Positions 1-6,624 of a stretch of 15,784 nt of DNA are shown here, in pieces. How positions within the stretch are numbered: position 1 is the first letter of the stretch; the number at the start of each line of letters is the position of its first letter. The stretch lies in the NCBI RefSeq assembly GCF_026790145.1, contig NZ_JALAMS010000017.1:1-15784 (forward strand), read 5' to 3'. Made by a program: the position numbers and the translations under genes. Below the pieces are notes generated by a model. It did no database searches. It was not told the origin of the DNA and saw only the letters and a list, made by a program, of their open reading frames with translations. The DNA comes from Bacillus_I endophytica_A (lineage in GTDB: Bacteria; Bacillota; Bacilli; Bacillales; Bacillaceae_H).

Positions 1-49
1 GGCACGCCGCCAGCGTTCGTCCTGAGCCAGGATCAAACTCTCCATAGAA
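1..49 (-). rRNA. rrs: 16S rRNA, 5' end only (partial)
   Basis: The reverse complement of the first ~49 bases reads GGAGAGTTTGATCCTGGCTC followed by AGGACGAACGCTGGCGGCG, which is the universal start of bacterial 16S rRNA (site of the classic 27F primer). The gene runs out of the window to the left. The exact mature 5' end (about position 49) is placed by analogy with B. subtilis 16S and may be off by a few bases. It belongs to an rRNA operon transcribed on the minus strand, leftward from the promoters at 175-286. Confidence 0.97.
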
Positions 50-84
50 AGTTTGGTTTCATCTTTCGATGTCCATAGCTTGTT

Positions 85-154
85 GTTTCTTATAAGAAAC
101 GTTGTTTTAAAAATAGAATTAACGTTGACGTATTTTGTTCAGTTTTCAAAGAAC
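85..154 (-). promoter_or_regulatory. rRNA leader: boxA-like antitermination site and processing stem
   Basis: Downstream of P2 the minus strand reads GTTCTTTGAAAAC (154-142), the boxA-like motif typical of Bacillus rRNA leaders, where Nus factors load to suppress termination. Closer to the 16S gene, positions 85-100 are a perfect 16-base palindrome (GTTTCTTATAAGAAAC). It can form a short hairpin in the leader and may be part of pre-rRNA folding or processing. The boxA role is family knowledge; the role of the palindrome is inference. Confidence 0.6.
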
Positions 155-174
155 TTGTCTTAAGCGACTTACTC

Positions 175-203
175 AGTATAACAAATTCATTAAATTAAGT
201 CAA
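175..203 (-). promoter_or_regulatory. rRNA operon promoter P2 (sigma-A)
   Basis: On the minus strand there is a -35 box TTGACT (203-198), a 17-bp spacer and a -10 box TATACT (180-175). The predicted start is the G at about 168, which begins GTCGCTTAAG. Flanking bases repeat those of P1, including AAAAAAGTTATTGAC before the -35 and GTCGCT after the start. An A/T-rich tract also precedes this -35 box. Confidence 0.87.
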
Positions 204-257
204 TAACTTTTTTAAAATATTTTTCAACATTTCGTTTCTGTCTTAGCGACGTATATT

Positions 258-286
258 AATATAACACTTATATTTTATTAGGTCAA
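258..286 (-). promoter_or_regulatory. rRNA operon promoter P1 (sigma-A)
   Basis: On the minus strand there is a -35 box TTGACC (286-281), a 17-bp spacer and a -10 box TATATT (263-258). An A/T-tract region (287-310) lies upstream of the -35 and could act as an UP element. The likely start is near the GTCGC at 250. This is the distal of two near-identical promoters driving the 16S gene at the left edge. Confidence 0.85.
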
Positions 287-299
287 TAACTTTTTTTAA

Positions 300-339
300 A
301 AAAAATTAAAAAGAGCAGATTTGAAACATCCGCTCTTTT
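300..339 (-). terminator. Rho-independent terminator of bofA
   Basis: The arms AAAGAGCAGA and TCCGCTCTTT surround a 10-base loop. On the minus strand the single imperfect pair is a G-U wobble (an A-C mismatch on the plus strand), and a T-rich tract follows. Both features point to termination of bofA transcripts just before the rRNA promoters. Confidence 0.85.
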
Positions 340-342
340 ATA

Positions 343-606
343 TTACATAATCCATAAGTTAATAACAACTAGTGCCCCTATCCCACATACCCCTAACAAA
401 CCAGCTACTGCAGTAGTAATTAAATTAATGGGAACATGTAAGCCGAACTGAGCTCCTATGATATTTGCAAAGAAAAGTAAAAGAGCCCCAATTAGGAAAC
501 GAACAATACCGTTCCCTAATAATTTAAAAGACTTTTGTATCCCTCCTGTTATTAGGATTAAAAGAATAAGCCCTACTAGTATAGAAACAATCCATATAGG
601 TTCCAT
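343..606 (-). CDS. bofA: BofA, inhibitor of pro-sigma-K processing
   Basis: Small integral membrane protein that in B. subtilis sits in the mother-cell membrane around the forespore with SpoIVFA and holds the intramembrane protease SpoIVFB inactive until the forespore signals, so sigma-K is released on time. The start was set at the ATG at 606 (MEPIWIVS, 87 aa, the length of B. subtilis BofA). The AAAGAGGTG ribosome site at 620-613 is well spaced for it, while the in-frame GTG at 615 overlaps that site. Hydrophobic segments cover about residues 3-21, 35-53 and 60-83. Asn48, Asn61 and Thr64, polar residues implicated in SpoIVFB inhibition in B. subtilis, are all present, within the conserved HVPINLITT stretch. 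It follows yaaL but is separated from it by a strong hairpin, so it probably has its own promoter. Confidence 0.93.
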   Translation of the reverse strand: MEPIWIVSILVGLILLILITGGIQKSFKLLGNGIVRFLIGALLLFFANIIGAQFGLHVPINLITTAVAGLLGVCGIGALVVINLWIM

Positions 607-639
607 CTGCTTCACCTCTTTTAAATGGCTTGTACTATA

Positions 640-668
640 AGCTTATGTAGAGGAAAAGGAAACATGAC
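640..668 (-). promoter_or_regulatory. Candidate sigma-E-type promoter of bofA
   Basis: On the minus strand GTCATGTT (668-661) resembles the sigma-E -35 region (CATATT core). After 13 bp, CATAAGCT (647-640) keeps the CATAnnnT core of the sigma-E -10 consensus. The spacing is at the short end. Expression of bofA in the mother cell is expected from its role. This is a weak match by eye. Confidence 0.38.
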
Positions 669-700
669 TTCACTTTAAAGGGATAATAATTGTTTTCATA

Positions 701-740
701 AAAAAATGAGGAAGCTATCTTAAATGCTTCCTCATTTTTT
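701..740 (-). terminator. Terminator at the 3' end of yaaL
   Basis: A perfect 15-bp inverted repeat: 701-715 (AAAAAATGAGGAAGC) pairs with 726-740 around a 10-base loop. On the minus strand the second arm ends in TTTTTT. The yaaL stop codon (734-732) lies inside the first-transcribed arm, so the hairpin directly ends the dnaX-yaaK-recR-yaaL unit before bofA. By sequence it could also work on the plus strand, but no plus-strand gene enters it. Confidence 0.88.
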
Positions 741-956
741 TAAATGGATTGTTAAGTTTCTAACCTTAGCTTCTTTTAATAAATACAAGTATTTAATTTC
801 ACTCAACTTTGAATTCGCAACAGCCTCTGGCGTAGGATCCAGGCTCTGTTCCATTAAACGACTTCGATAGATTCTTTCCTTTTTCTCTTGAAAGAGTTCA
901 TTTAATAGCTTCTGGTTATACTCCTCACGTAACCATCCTTTACGTTTAAACAGCAT
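732..956 (-). CDS. yaaL: YaaL family small protein (DUF2508), function unknown
   Basis: A 74-residue, charged, probably helical cytosolic protein with no signal peptide or membrane segment. It begins MLFKRKGWLREEYNQKLL and resembles B. subtilis YaaL, which occupies the same place between recR and bofA. The ATG at 956 follows the ribosome site AAGGAGT (972-966), whose first bases are the recR stop codon (TAAGGAG), so translation of the two genes is tightly linked with a 13-bp gap. The C-terminal half (SKLSEIKYLYLLKEAKVRN) is rich in Leu, Lys and Tyr. No catalytic motif is visible and no function can be assigned. Its constant position behind recR suggests, but does not show, a link to DNA metabolism. 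Confidence 0.85.
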   Translation of the reverse strand: MLFKRKGWLREEYNQKLLNELFQEKKERIYRSRLMEQSLDPTPEAVANSKLSEIKYLYLLKEAKVRNLTIHLKK

Positions 957-969
957 AATGTTCTACTCC

Positions 970-1566
970 TTAGAGCTCTCTTCGTCCTTCTAGTGCTTTC
1001 GATAATGTGACCTCATCAGCATATTCCAAGTCTCCCCCAACAGGAAGGCCATGCGCGATTCTTGTCATTTTAATATTTGTAGGGCGTAATAGTCTTGAAA
1101 TATACATTGCTGTAGATTCGCCCTCAATATTTGGATTTGTCGCTAGAATAACCTCTTGGATTTCATCATCTTGCAATCGTTTGAGTAAATCAGGAATATT
1201 AATATCTTCAGGTCCTATCCCATCCATCGGAGAGATCGCTCCATGTAAAACATGATAAAGACCTTTATATTCCTTCATTTTTTCCATTGCAATAACGTCT
1301 TTTGGATCCTGTACAACACAGACGATACTTCGATCACGTCTCTTATCTTCACAGATATAACAAGGGTCTTGATCTGTTATATGTCCACATACAGAACAAT
1401 AAGAAAGGTTACGCTTAGCATTGACTAATGCTTTAGCAAAATCTAGTACTGTATCTTCCTTCATCGTTAGAACATGGAAAGCTAAACGTACTGCTGTTTT
1501 AGGACCTATACCTGGTAACTTCATAAAGCTCTCAATAAGCTTTGAAATCGGTTCTGGATAATGCAT
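970..1566 (-). CDS. recR: Recombination mediator protein RecR
   Basis: RecR works with RecO (and RecF) to load RecA onto SSB-coated single-stranded DNA in gap repair. The 198 residues match the usual family length. An N-terminal helix-hairpin-helix region contains LPGIGPKTAVRLAFH (about 17-31). The zinc-binding Cys4 site is Cys57, Cys60, Cys69 and Cys72 (CSVCGHITDQDPCYIC). The TOPRIM domain covers about 80-175, and the conserved GLPVGGDLEYAD lies at 173-184. The ATG at 1566 has a strong AGGAGG site that overlaps the yaaK stop codon region, so recR is translated directly after yaaK. dnaX-yaaK-recR is a widely conserved bacterial cluster. Confidence 0.98.
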   Translation of the reverse strand: MHYPEPISKLIESFMKLPGIGPKTAVRLAFHVLTMKEDTVLDFAKALVNAKRNLSYCSVCGHITDQDPCYICEDKRRDRSIVCVVQDPKDVIAMEKMKEYKGLYHVLHGAISPMDGIGPEDINIPDLLKRLQDDEIQEVILATNPNIEGESTAMYISRLLRPTNIKMTRIAHGLPVGGDLEYADEVTLSKALEGRREL

Positions 1567-1575
1567 AATTTCCTC

Positions 1576-1896
1576 CTACATGAGGCCTGGGATGTTTAGT
1601 CCTTTAGTAAATTGTCCCATTGTTTCATTTGTTAATTCCTCAATTTTCTTCAGGGCATCGTTTGTTGCTGCCATTACAAGATCTTGTAGCATTTCAATAT
1701 CTTCTGGATCTACAACTTCTTCTTTAATATTAACCTCAATAATTTCTTTTTGGCCATTGACAACAACTGTTACCATACCGCCACCAGCTGTACCTTCAAT
1801 CTGCTTATCAGCTAATTCCTCTTGTGCTTTTTGCATATCCTTTTGCATTTTTTGCATTTGTTTCATCATTTTTTGCATATTTCCCATTCCACGCAT
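1576..1896 (-). CDS. yaaK: YbaB/EbfC family nucleoid-associated protein
   Basis: A 106-residue protein of the YbaB/EbfC family, small homodimeric DNA-binding proteins whose genes nearly always sit between dnaX and recR. The N-terminus is a methionine- and lysine-rich helix (MQKMMKQMQKMQKDMQKAQ) typical of the family's tweezer-like dimer. It is followed by the conserved glycine-rich TAGGGMVTVVVNGQKE strand region and ends in the acidic VVDPEDIEMLQDLV helix. The ATG at 1896 has an AAAGGAG site 9 bases upstream. Its stop codon overlaps the recR ribosome site, and dnaX ends 31 bases upstream. DNA binding is family knowledge; its specific role here is not visible. Confidence 0.95.
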   Translation of the reverse strand: MRGMGNMQKMMKQMQKMQKDMQKAQEELADKQIEGTAGGGMVTVVVNGQKEIIEVNIKEEVVDPEDIEMLQDLVMAATNDALKKIEELTNETMGQFTKGLNIPGLM

Positions 1897-1927
1897 AATT
1901 ATCTACTCCTTTTTTTATATTTACCCT

Positions 1928-3613
1928 TTAATCTTGAATCTCCACTAATTCATCTCCAAAAAGTCTTTTAGCCTCAGAAATAAGTGGATCATCAGTCTCT
2001 TCGGGTTGTTCTTGTTCATCTCGATGTTCACGAATGAAATTTTCGCGAATACTTTCCCACTGAGATTCAGGTATAGAAATTAAATCTATCTTTTGACCAA
2101 TCAGAGACTGCAAAATTGTTTCTACATGATCTCGTACAGAGTTATTATTTTCTGCTACCATCTTACAGTGAATCTCATACTTAAATTTTAACACAAAAGC
2201 GTCTGAAGAAGAGGCAACAGGTTCACTATTTGCTAAAAGAGCTGCGTGAGAAGCCTTATTTTGCTTTCTCAACATATCAAGAACCTCAGCCCAATTCTGT
2301 TTGATCTTCTCTAACTCTTTTTTAGTTGCCTTCTTAAGCACTTCATTAATACGCCCTGTTGGAGCTTTATATTGCTGTTTACTAGAGCGCGGAACATTTT
2401 CTTTTGGTTTTGAGGCTTCTTCGCTTTCTCTAATAACAACACCCTGCTCCTGAATTTTGCTAAGCTGTCCCTCTAAGAGTTGAACCTTTTGCAAAAGTTT
2501 CCCAACATCTCCCGAAGATTCCTTCTGTGGATTCTGCTGACAGAGTTTCACTAATGCTACTTCTAGTAAAACTCGAGGGTGATTTGTCCATTTCATTTCC
2601 TGCTGAACTTCGTTAAGACTGCGAATAATTTCATGAATCTCCGCACCCTGCACAGATTCACTAAGAGAAATAAACCCATCATGAATAACAGCACGTTGCA
2701 ACAAGTCCTGATTATGAATGCCTGTTTTATAAAGAAGAAGATCACGATAATAAAAAATTAGATCTTCAATAAAACGAGCAGGGTCTTTTCCATTTTGGAC
2801 AATATCATTAACATTTGTTAAAGCTTGAGAAACTTCTCTTTCTGCAATTGCCTCAACAACTTCTTCTAGAAATTGCTGAGATACTGCTCCTGTAATAGAT
2901 AGTACATCATCAATATTTACTTTCTCATCGCTATAGGAAATAGCTTGATCTAATAAACTTAATGCATCTCGCATTCCACCATCAGCCGCTCTTGCTACAG
3001 CATAAAGAGCTTCCTCTTCTACAGGGGTGTTTTGATCTTCTAAAATTTTCTTCATCCGATATACAATTTCATCTGATGTGATACGTTTAAAATCAAAACG
3101 CTGACAACGAGAAATAATAGTGAGTGGAATCTTATGAGGTTCAGTTGTTGCCAAAATAAAAATAACATGTGGTGGTGGCTCTTCCAATGTTTTCAATAGT
3201 GCGTTGAAAGCCCCTATGGAAAGCATATGAACCTCATCAATGATATACACTTTATAACGAACAGCACTTGGTGCATATTTGACTTTGTCACGAATATCTC
3301 GAATTTCATCAACGCCATTATTTGAAGCTGCGTCAATTTCAATCACATCTGAAATAGAACCATCCATAATCCCTCTACATGCTGCACATTGATTGCACGG
3401 TTCACTCACAGGTGCATGTTCACAGTTTACAGCTTTGGATAAAATTTTAGCTGCTGTAGTTTTCCCTGTTCCACGCGGTCCTGAGAAGAGGTAAGCATGT
3501 GAGAATTTCTGTTGAATTAAAGCATTTTTTAATGTTTTTACAATATGTTTCTGACCGACTACATCCTCAAAGGATTGAGGGCGATAAACACGATAGAGTG
3601 CTTGATATGCCAA
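1928..3613 (-). CDS. dnaX: DNA polymerase III subunit gamma/tau
   Basis: Clamp-loader ATPase that loads the sliding clamp and couples the polymerase to the replicative helicase. The 561 residues are close to B. subtilis DnaX. Visible motifs: Walker A GPRGTGKT (45-52), zinc-binding Cys64, Cys73, Cys76 and Cys79, Walker B IIDEVH (124-129), and the SRC arginine-finger motif with Arg169. A variable, acidic and Gln/Lys-rich C-terminal region (from about 370) is the tau-specific part. Translation starts at a TTG codon (3613-3611), giving (M)AYQALYRVYRP. This is supported by an AGGAGGG site 6 bases upstream and by full alignment with the family N-terminus. I see no correctly phased slippery heptamer with the features of the E. 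coli frameshift site. It is the first gene of the dnaX-yaaK-recR-yaaL cluster. Confidence 0.98.
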   Translation of the reverse strand: MAYQALYRVYRPQSFEDVVGQKHIVKTLKNALIQQKFSHAYLFSGPRGTGKTTAAKILSKAVNCEHAPVSEPCNQCAACRGIMDGSISDVIEIDAASNNGVDEIRDIRDKVKYAPSAVRYKVYIIDEVHMLSIGAFNALLKTLEEPPPHVIFILATTEPHKIPLTIISRCQRFDFKRITSDEIVYRMKKILEDQNTPVEEEALYAVARAADGGMRDALSLLDQAISYSDEKVNIDDVLSITGAVSQQFLEEVVEAIAEREVSQALTNVNDIVQNGKDPARFIEDLIFYYRDLLLYKTGIHNQDLLQRAVIHDGFISLSESVQGAEIHEIIRSLNEVQQEMKWTNHPRVLLEVALVKLCQQNPQKESSGDVGKLLQKVQLLEGQLSKIQEQGVVIRESEEASKPKENVPRSSKQQYKAPTGRINEVLKKATKKELEKIKQNWAEVLDMLRKQNKASHAALLANSEPVASSSDAFVLKFKYEIHCKMVAENNNSVRDHVETILQSLIGQKIDLISIPESQWESIRENFIREHRDEQEQPEETDDPLISEAKRLFGDELVEIQD

Positions 3614-3648
3614 CCGATACCCTCCTTGATCAAACTTTATTATGTATT

Positions 3649-3678
3649 ATTATATCTTATTATAGAACGATATTCCAA
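3649..3678 (-). promoter_or_regulatory. Probable sigma-A promoter of dnaX
   Basis: On the minus strand TTGGAA (3678-3673), an 18-bp spacer and TATAAT (3654-3649) lie between the SRP RNA terminator and the dnaX ribosome site. A second TATAAT at 3664-3659 has no good -35 partner. Confidence 0.55.
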
Positions 3679-3689
3679 AATGATTCTTC

Positions 3690-3733
3690 CTTCTTATACA
3701 ATAAAACAGCCTACTCTAAAAGAGTAGACTGTT
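3690..3733 (-). terminator. Terminator of the SRP RNA gene
   Basis: 13-base arms at 3705-3717 and 3721-3733 enclose a 3-base loop. The one imperfect pair is a U-G wobble on the minus strand and a C-A mismatch on the plus strand. A run TTTTATTGTAT follows on the minus strand. It lies 17 bases past the predicted mature SRP RNA 3' end. Confidence 0.78.
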
Positions 3734-3749
3734 ATTATATGTATGAAGT

Positions 3750-4021
3750 ACCGTGCACCTTCTGTCGACTAGTTGCCCCAGGCGTTACTTAAGCAGTTAG
3801 CTCGGTTCAGGCAACCCTACGGCACATGAAAGGTTCCACTTACTGCTGCTTCCTTCCGGACCTGACAGGGTTCATGGATTTTCATTGCGTAGGACCAAAA
3901 CGTCAACACCACTTACTTAAGGCAGACCCTAAAGCAGACTAGCCTCGAGAAGGGATTCAGCCTCGCTTGAGCGGATTGCGAGTACAGGGCACCGCTACCT
4001 CCCCGCCTAGCACGGCAAAAT
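3750..4021 (-). ncRNA. ffs: Signal recognition particle RNA, large Bacillus type (scRNA)
   Basis: RNA scaffold of the signal recognition particle, which binds Ffh and targets nascent membrane and secreted proteins to the membrane. The minus strand starts TTTTGCCGTGCTAGGCGGGG, contains the conserved domain IV core GGTCCGGAAGGAAGCAGCA (Ffh site with GGAA tetraloop, near 3844-3862), and ends CGACAGAAGGTGCACGGT. The 5' TTGCCGTGC pairs with the 3' GCACGGT to close the Alu-domain end. The length of about 272 nt fits the 271-nt B. subtilis scRNA (scr), which keeps an Alu domain, unlike the 114-nt E. coli 4.5S RNA. The ends are placed by that comparison. It has its own promoter and terminator, between tadA and dnaX as in B. 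subtilis. Confidence 0.97.
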
Positions 4022-4062
4022 TGTAACCAATTTTTAAGGCACCGTTTGTTGGTGCATGTCTT

Positions 4063-4091
4063 AGTATAAATGTTTTTAATCAAAAATGCAA
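4063..4091 (-). promoter_or_regulatory. sigma-A promoter of the SRP RNA
   Basis: On the minus strand TTGCAT (4091-4086), a 17-bp spacer and TATACT (4068-4063) predict a start near 4056. The leader of about 35 nt then holds a small hairpin, GCACC-N7-GGTGC (4039-4055). The precursor from this start to the terminator arm would be about 350 nt, close to the ~354-nt precursor described for B. subtilis scRNA, which is trimmed by RNase III. Confidence 0.75.
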
Positions 4092-4118
4092 CGTATAGAT
4101 ACTGTAAATATTTTGAAT

Positions 4119-4604
4119 TTAAGAATGAGTCTTCTTGCTAGCCTTTTGCTTAGCTCTTAGTGACCGAAAGAAATCTGTTAAAAGTCGACCACACTCTTCT
4201 TCCATCACCCCGCCAACAACTTCTGCTCTATGATTAAACCGTTCATCTTGAAGAAGGTTCATAAGGGTTCCCGCACACCCTCCTTTAGGATCATAAGCTC
4301 CAAAAACAACACGCTTCACTCTAGACATAATGATGCTTCCTGCACACATTGGACAAGGTTCAAGAGTAACATAAAGAGTTGCATCTTCTAATCGCCAAGA
4401 ACCTGTTTTATGACAGGCTTCATCAATAGCTAAAAGTTCAGCATGAGCAATGGAACGCTGCGCTGTTTCTCTGAGGTTATGGGCTCTTCCAACAATTTCC
4501 CCATCCATTACAACAATCGCTCCAATGGGTACTTCATGTTTTTCCTCCGCTTTCTTTGCTTCTTCTATTGCTTCTAACATGTACTGATAATCTGTTTCCT
4601 CCAT
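4119..4604 (-). CDS. tadA: tRNA-specific adenosine deaminase
   Basis: Deaminates A34 to inosine in the anticodon of tRNA-Arg(ACG), letting one tRNA read CGU, CGC and CGA. It is a zinc-dependent enzyme of the cytidine/deoxycytidylate deaminase fold. In the 161-residue form the signature is His54-Ala55-Glu56 (zinc ligand and proton-shuttling Glu) with PCPMC supplying zinc ligands Cys84 and Cys87. The family also shows VPIGAIVV (25-32) and HNLRE near residue 42. I chose the ATG at 4604 over the GTG at 4607 because AAAGGAT is 8 bases from the ATG and only 5 from the GTG. It is divergent from yaaI and lies just upstream of the SRP RNA promoter. No clear terminator follows it. Confidence 0.97.
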   Translation of the reverse strand: MEETDYQYMLEAIEEAKKAEEKHEVPIGAIVVMDGEIVGRAHNLRETAQRSIAHAELLAIDEACHKTGSWRLEDATLYVTLEPCPMCAGSIIMSRVKRVVFGAYDPKGGCAGTLMNLLQDERFNHRAEVVGGVMEEECGRLLTDFFRSLRAKQKASKKTHS

Positions 4605-4619
4605 CACTTTTATCCTTTC

Positions 4620-4649
4620 TCATGTTTTTATACGTTTGAGCCACACTAT
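4620..4649 (+). promoter_or_regulatory. Candidate sigma-E-type promoter of yaaI-sleL
   Basis: TCATGTT (4620-4626) followed after 15 bp by CACACTAT (4642-4649) is a 6-of-8 match to the sigma-E -10 CATACAAT with an acceptable -35 core. B. subtilis yaaH (sleL) is known to be sigma-E-dependent. No good sigma-A promoter is visible in the tadA-yaaI gap. Called by eye only. Confidence 0.38.
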
Positions 4650-4682
4650 AAAGTAACACTTTATTTTAACAAGGAGCATTTT

Positions 4683-5267
4683 ATGAATGAATTAAAAAAT
4701 CCTGCTTTAATTATTATTGATATGATTAATGACTTTCAATTTGAACTAGGACAAGAACTTGCTCAACAAGCTCAAAAAATCGTCCCCTATATTACAATGT
4801 TAAAAGAGATATGCTACAAAAAAGGAATTCCTGTCATCTATATTAATGACCATTATAACTTATGGCAAGCAAACCTAGATGTGATCTTAAAGAATTGCCA
4901 CAATAAACGCAGCTCGCAAATCCTTGAAAAAATCAAACCAAAAGAAGACGATTTTTTTCTTATCAAACCAAAACACTCCATCTTCTACGGTACAGCCCTA
5001 AATGTTCTTCTTGAAGAGCTTTCGGTTGAGAGTTTGATTCTAACAGGGATTGCTGGAAACATATGCGTTCTTTTTTCAGCTAACGATGCTTATATGAGAA
5101 AATACCCTCTATTTATCCCTTCTGATTGTATTGCTTCAAATGTGGAGGAAGACAATATATTCGCACTTCAGATGATGAAAAATGTATTAGGGGCCTCAAC
5201 TGATTGTCATCAATCCTTAATTGAACTCTTGTCATCAATTCACCCTTCATATAATAGGCTAAAGTAA
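4683..5267 (+). CDS. yaaI: Isochorismatase-like cysteine hydrolase YaaI
   Basis: A 194-residue single-domain protein of the isochorismatase-like hydrolase superfamily. The catalytic triad is visible: Asp13 in LIIIDMINDF, Lys97 in IKPKHSIFYGTAL and Cys128 in TGIAGNICVLFSANDAY. Family members cleave isochorismate or hydrolyse amides such as nicotinamide; which substrate applies here cannot be told from the sequence. The ATG at 4683 follows an AAGGAG site. It is divergent from tadA and 24 bp ahead of sleL, with no terminator between, so the two are probably co-transcribed and perhaps made during sporulation. Gene order matches B. subtilis yaaI-yaaH. Function in the spore or mother cell is unknown. 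Confidence 0.9.
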   Translation: MNELKNPALIIIDMINDFQFELGQELAQQAQKIVPYITMLKEICYKKGIPVIYINDHYNLWQANLDVILKNCHNKRSSQILEKIKPKEDDFFLIKPKHSIFYGTALNVLLEELSVESLILTGIAGNICVLFSANDAYMRKYPLFIPSDCIASNVEEDNIFALQMMKNVLGASTDCHQSLIELLSSIHPSYNRLK

Positions 5268-5291
5268 GACTTATTGTATAGGAGGATAGCT

Positions 5292-6590
5292 ATGCAAATT
5301 TATGTTGTGAAATCTGGAGATACTGTGTCTGGCATTGCTAGACAATTTAATATTCCGGCCTCAAGATTAGCAAGTGTAAACCAATTACCTGATCCAAATC
5401 GCCTTGTTGTTGGTCAGGCGATTGTTATCCCTATTGTAGGAGAGTATTATGTTGTTCAAAGAGGTGATACGTTATGGCAGATTGGTCAAAAATTCAATAT
5501 TAGCTACCAGCGTTTAGCTTCTGTTAACAACATACCCGTAACAAGACCACTTACGGTTGGTACACGTCTTTATATTCCCCCTGCTCCAAAGCGTGAAGGA
5601 GAATTCTATGGGTACGTTGACTCAAGTCGTCGTACAATTACTGCCGATGTAGAAAGACAAATTAACGATAGTGCAAGAGCATTATCGTACATAGGTCCTT
5701 CAAGTTTTGAAGCAAAACGAGATGGTTCTCTGAGTGCCCCTAATCTAAATAACTTTAGGTCTATTGCTGAAAACAATCGGCTTATTTATTCAATGGTCAT
5801 CACTAACATTGAAGAAGGAGCTTTCAATGAAGAATTAGGCCATATTCTACTAACAAATACAGCTGTTCAAAATACACTCCTAAATAATATTGTGACAACT
5901 GCAAAAGCTAACAACTTCCGTGATATCCATTTTGATTTTGAATTTCTTCGTGCAGAAGACAGAGAATCTTATAATAATTTTTTAAGAAAAGCAAGAGATC
6001 GATTTAAGCAAGAAGGGTGGTTAATTTCCACGGCACTTGCTCCGAAAACAAGTGCTACTCAACAAGGGCAATGGTATGAAGCACATGATTATAAAGCACA
6101 TGGAGAAATTGTAGACTTTGTCATATTAATGACTTATGAGTGGGGATATAGTGGAGGTCCGCCACTTGCTGTTTCTCCTATTAATCAAGTCCAAAAAGTA
6201 ATTGAATATGCTGTAACTGAAATACCAGCTTCTAAAATATTAATGGGACAAAATTTATATGGCTATGATTGGACTCTTCCATATAAGCAGGGAAACCCAC
6301 CTGCTAAAGCCTATAGCGCTCAAAGAGCTTTGGAAATTGCCTATCAATATAATACATCGATTCAATATAGCACTACTTCCCAAGCCCCTTATTATAATTA
6401 TAGAGATGAACAAGGCAGGGAACATGTTGTTTGGTTTGAGGACGCTCGGTCCATTCAACGTAAATTTGATTTGGTCAAACAGTTTGAATTACGTGGTGTT
6501 GCCTATTGGAAGTTAGGACTTCCTTTCCCACAAAACTGGCTTCTCATTCTGAAAAACTTCAATGTCAGAAAATTTGACTCTCAATCTTAA
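5292..6590 (+). CDS. sleL: Spore cortex-lytic N-acetylglucosaminidase SleL/YaaH
   Basis: Peptidoglycan hydrolase that fragments muramic-delta-lactam-containing spore cortex during germination. The 432 residues match SleL proteins (about 430). Two LysM peptidoglycan-binding domains cover about residues 1-47 (IYVVKSGDTVSGIARQFNI) and 51-96 (YYVVQRGDTLWQIGQKFNI). A glycoside hydrolase family 18 barrel follows from about 104; its catalytic loop DIHFDFEF (211-218) supplies Asp215 and the probable acid/base Glu217. The normal GH18 DxxDxDxE is degenerate upstream of these, as in this subfamily. No signal peptide is seen, consistent with mother-cell synthesis and deposition on the forespore. The ATG at 5292 has an AGGAGG site; an in-frame TTG at 5274 lies upstream of it and is not the start. 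It is the second gene after yaaI, and no clear terminator follows. Confidence 0.94.
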   Translation: MQIYVVKSGDTVSGIARQFNIPASRLASVNQLPDPNRLVVGQAIVIPIVGEYYVVQRGDTLWQIGQKFNISYQRLASVNNIPVTRPLTVGTRLYIPPAPKREGEFYGYVDSSRRTITADVERQINDSARALSYIGPSSFEAKRDGSLSAPNLNNFRSIAENNRLIYSMVITNIEEGAFNEELGHILLTNTAVQNTLLNNIVTTAKANNFRDIHFDFEFLRAEDRESYNNFLRKARDRFKQEGWLISTALAPKTSATQQGQWYEAHDYKAHGEIVDFVILMTYEWGYSGGPPLAVSPINQVQKVIEYAVTEIPASKILMGQNLYGYDWTLPYKQGNPPAKAYSAQRALEIAYQYNTSIQYSTTSQAPYYNYRDEQGREHVVWFEDARSIQRKFDLVKQFELRGVAYWKLGLPFPQNWLLILKNFNVRKFDSQS

Positions 6591-6624
6591 AAGCAATCTT
6601 AGCTCTTTTATTCTCTCTTATTAG

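Noticed and set aside
458..640. Open frame antisense to bofA
   Set aside because: It is the shadow of a conserved gene, with no ribosome binding site.
2318..2323. A run of six A residues in dnaX as a possible programmed frameshift site making gamma
   Set aside because: In the coding frame the run reads ACT AAA AAA GAG, so the heptamer is not phased as A AAA AAG, and no stimulatory hairpin or upstream Shine-Dalgarno is evident.
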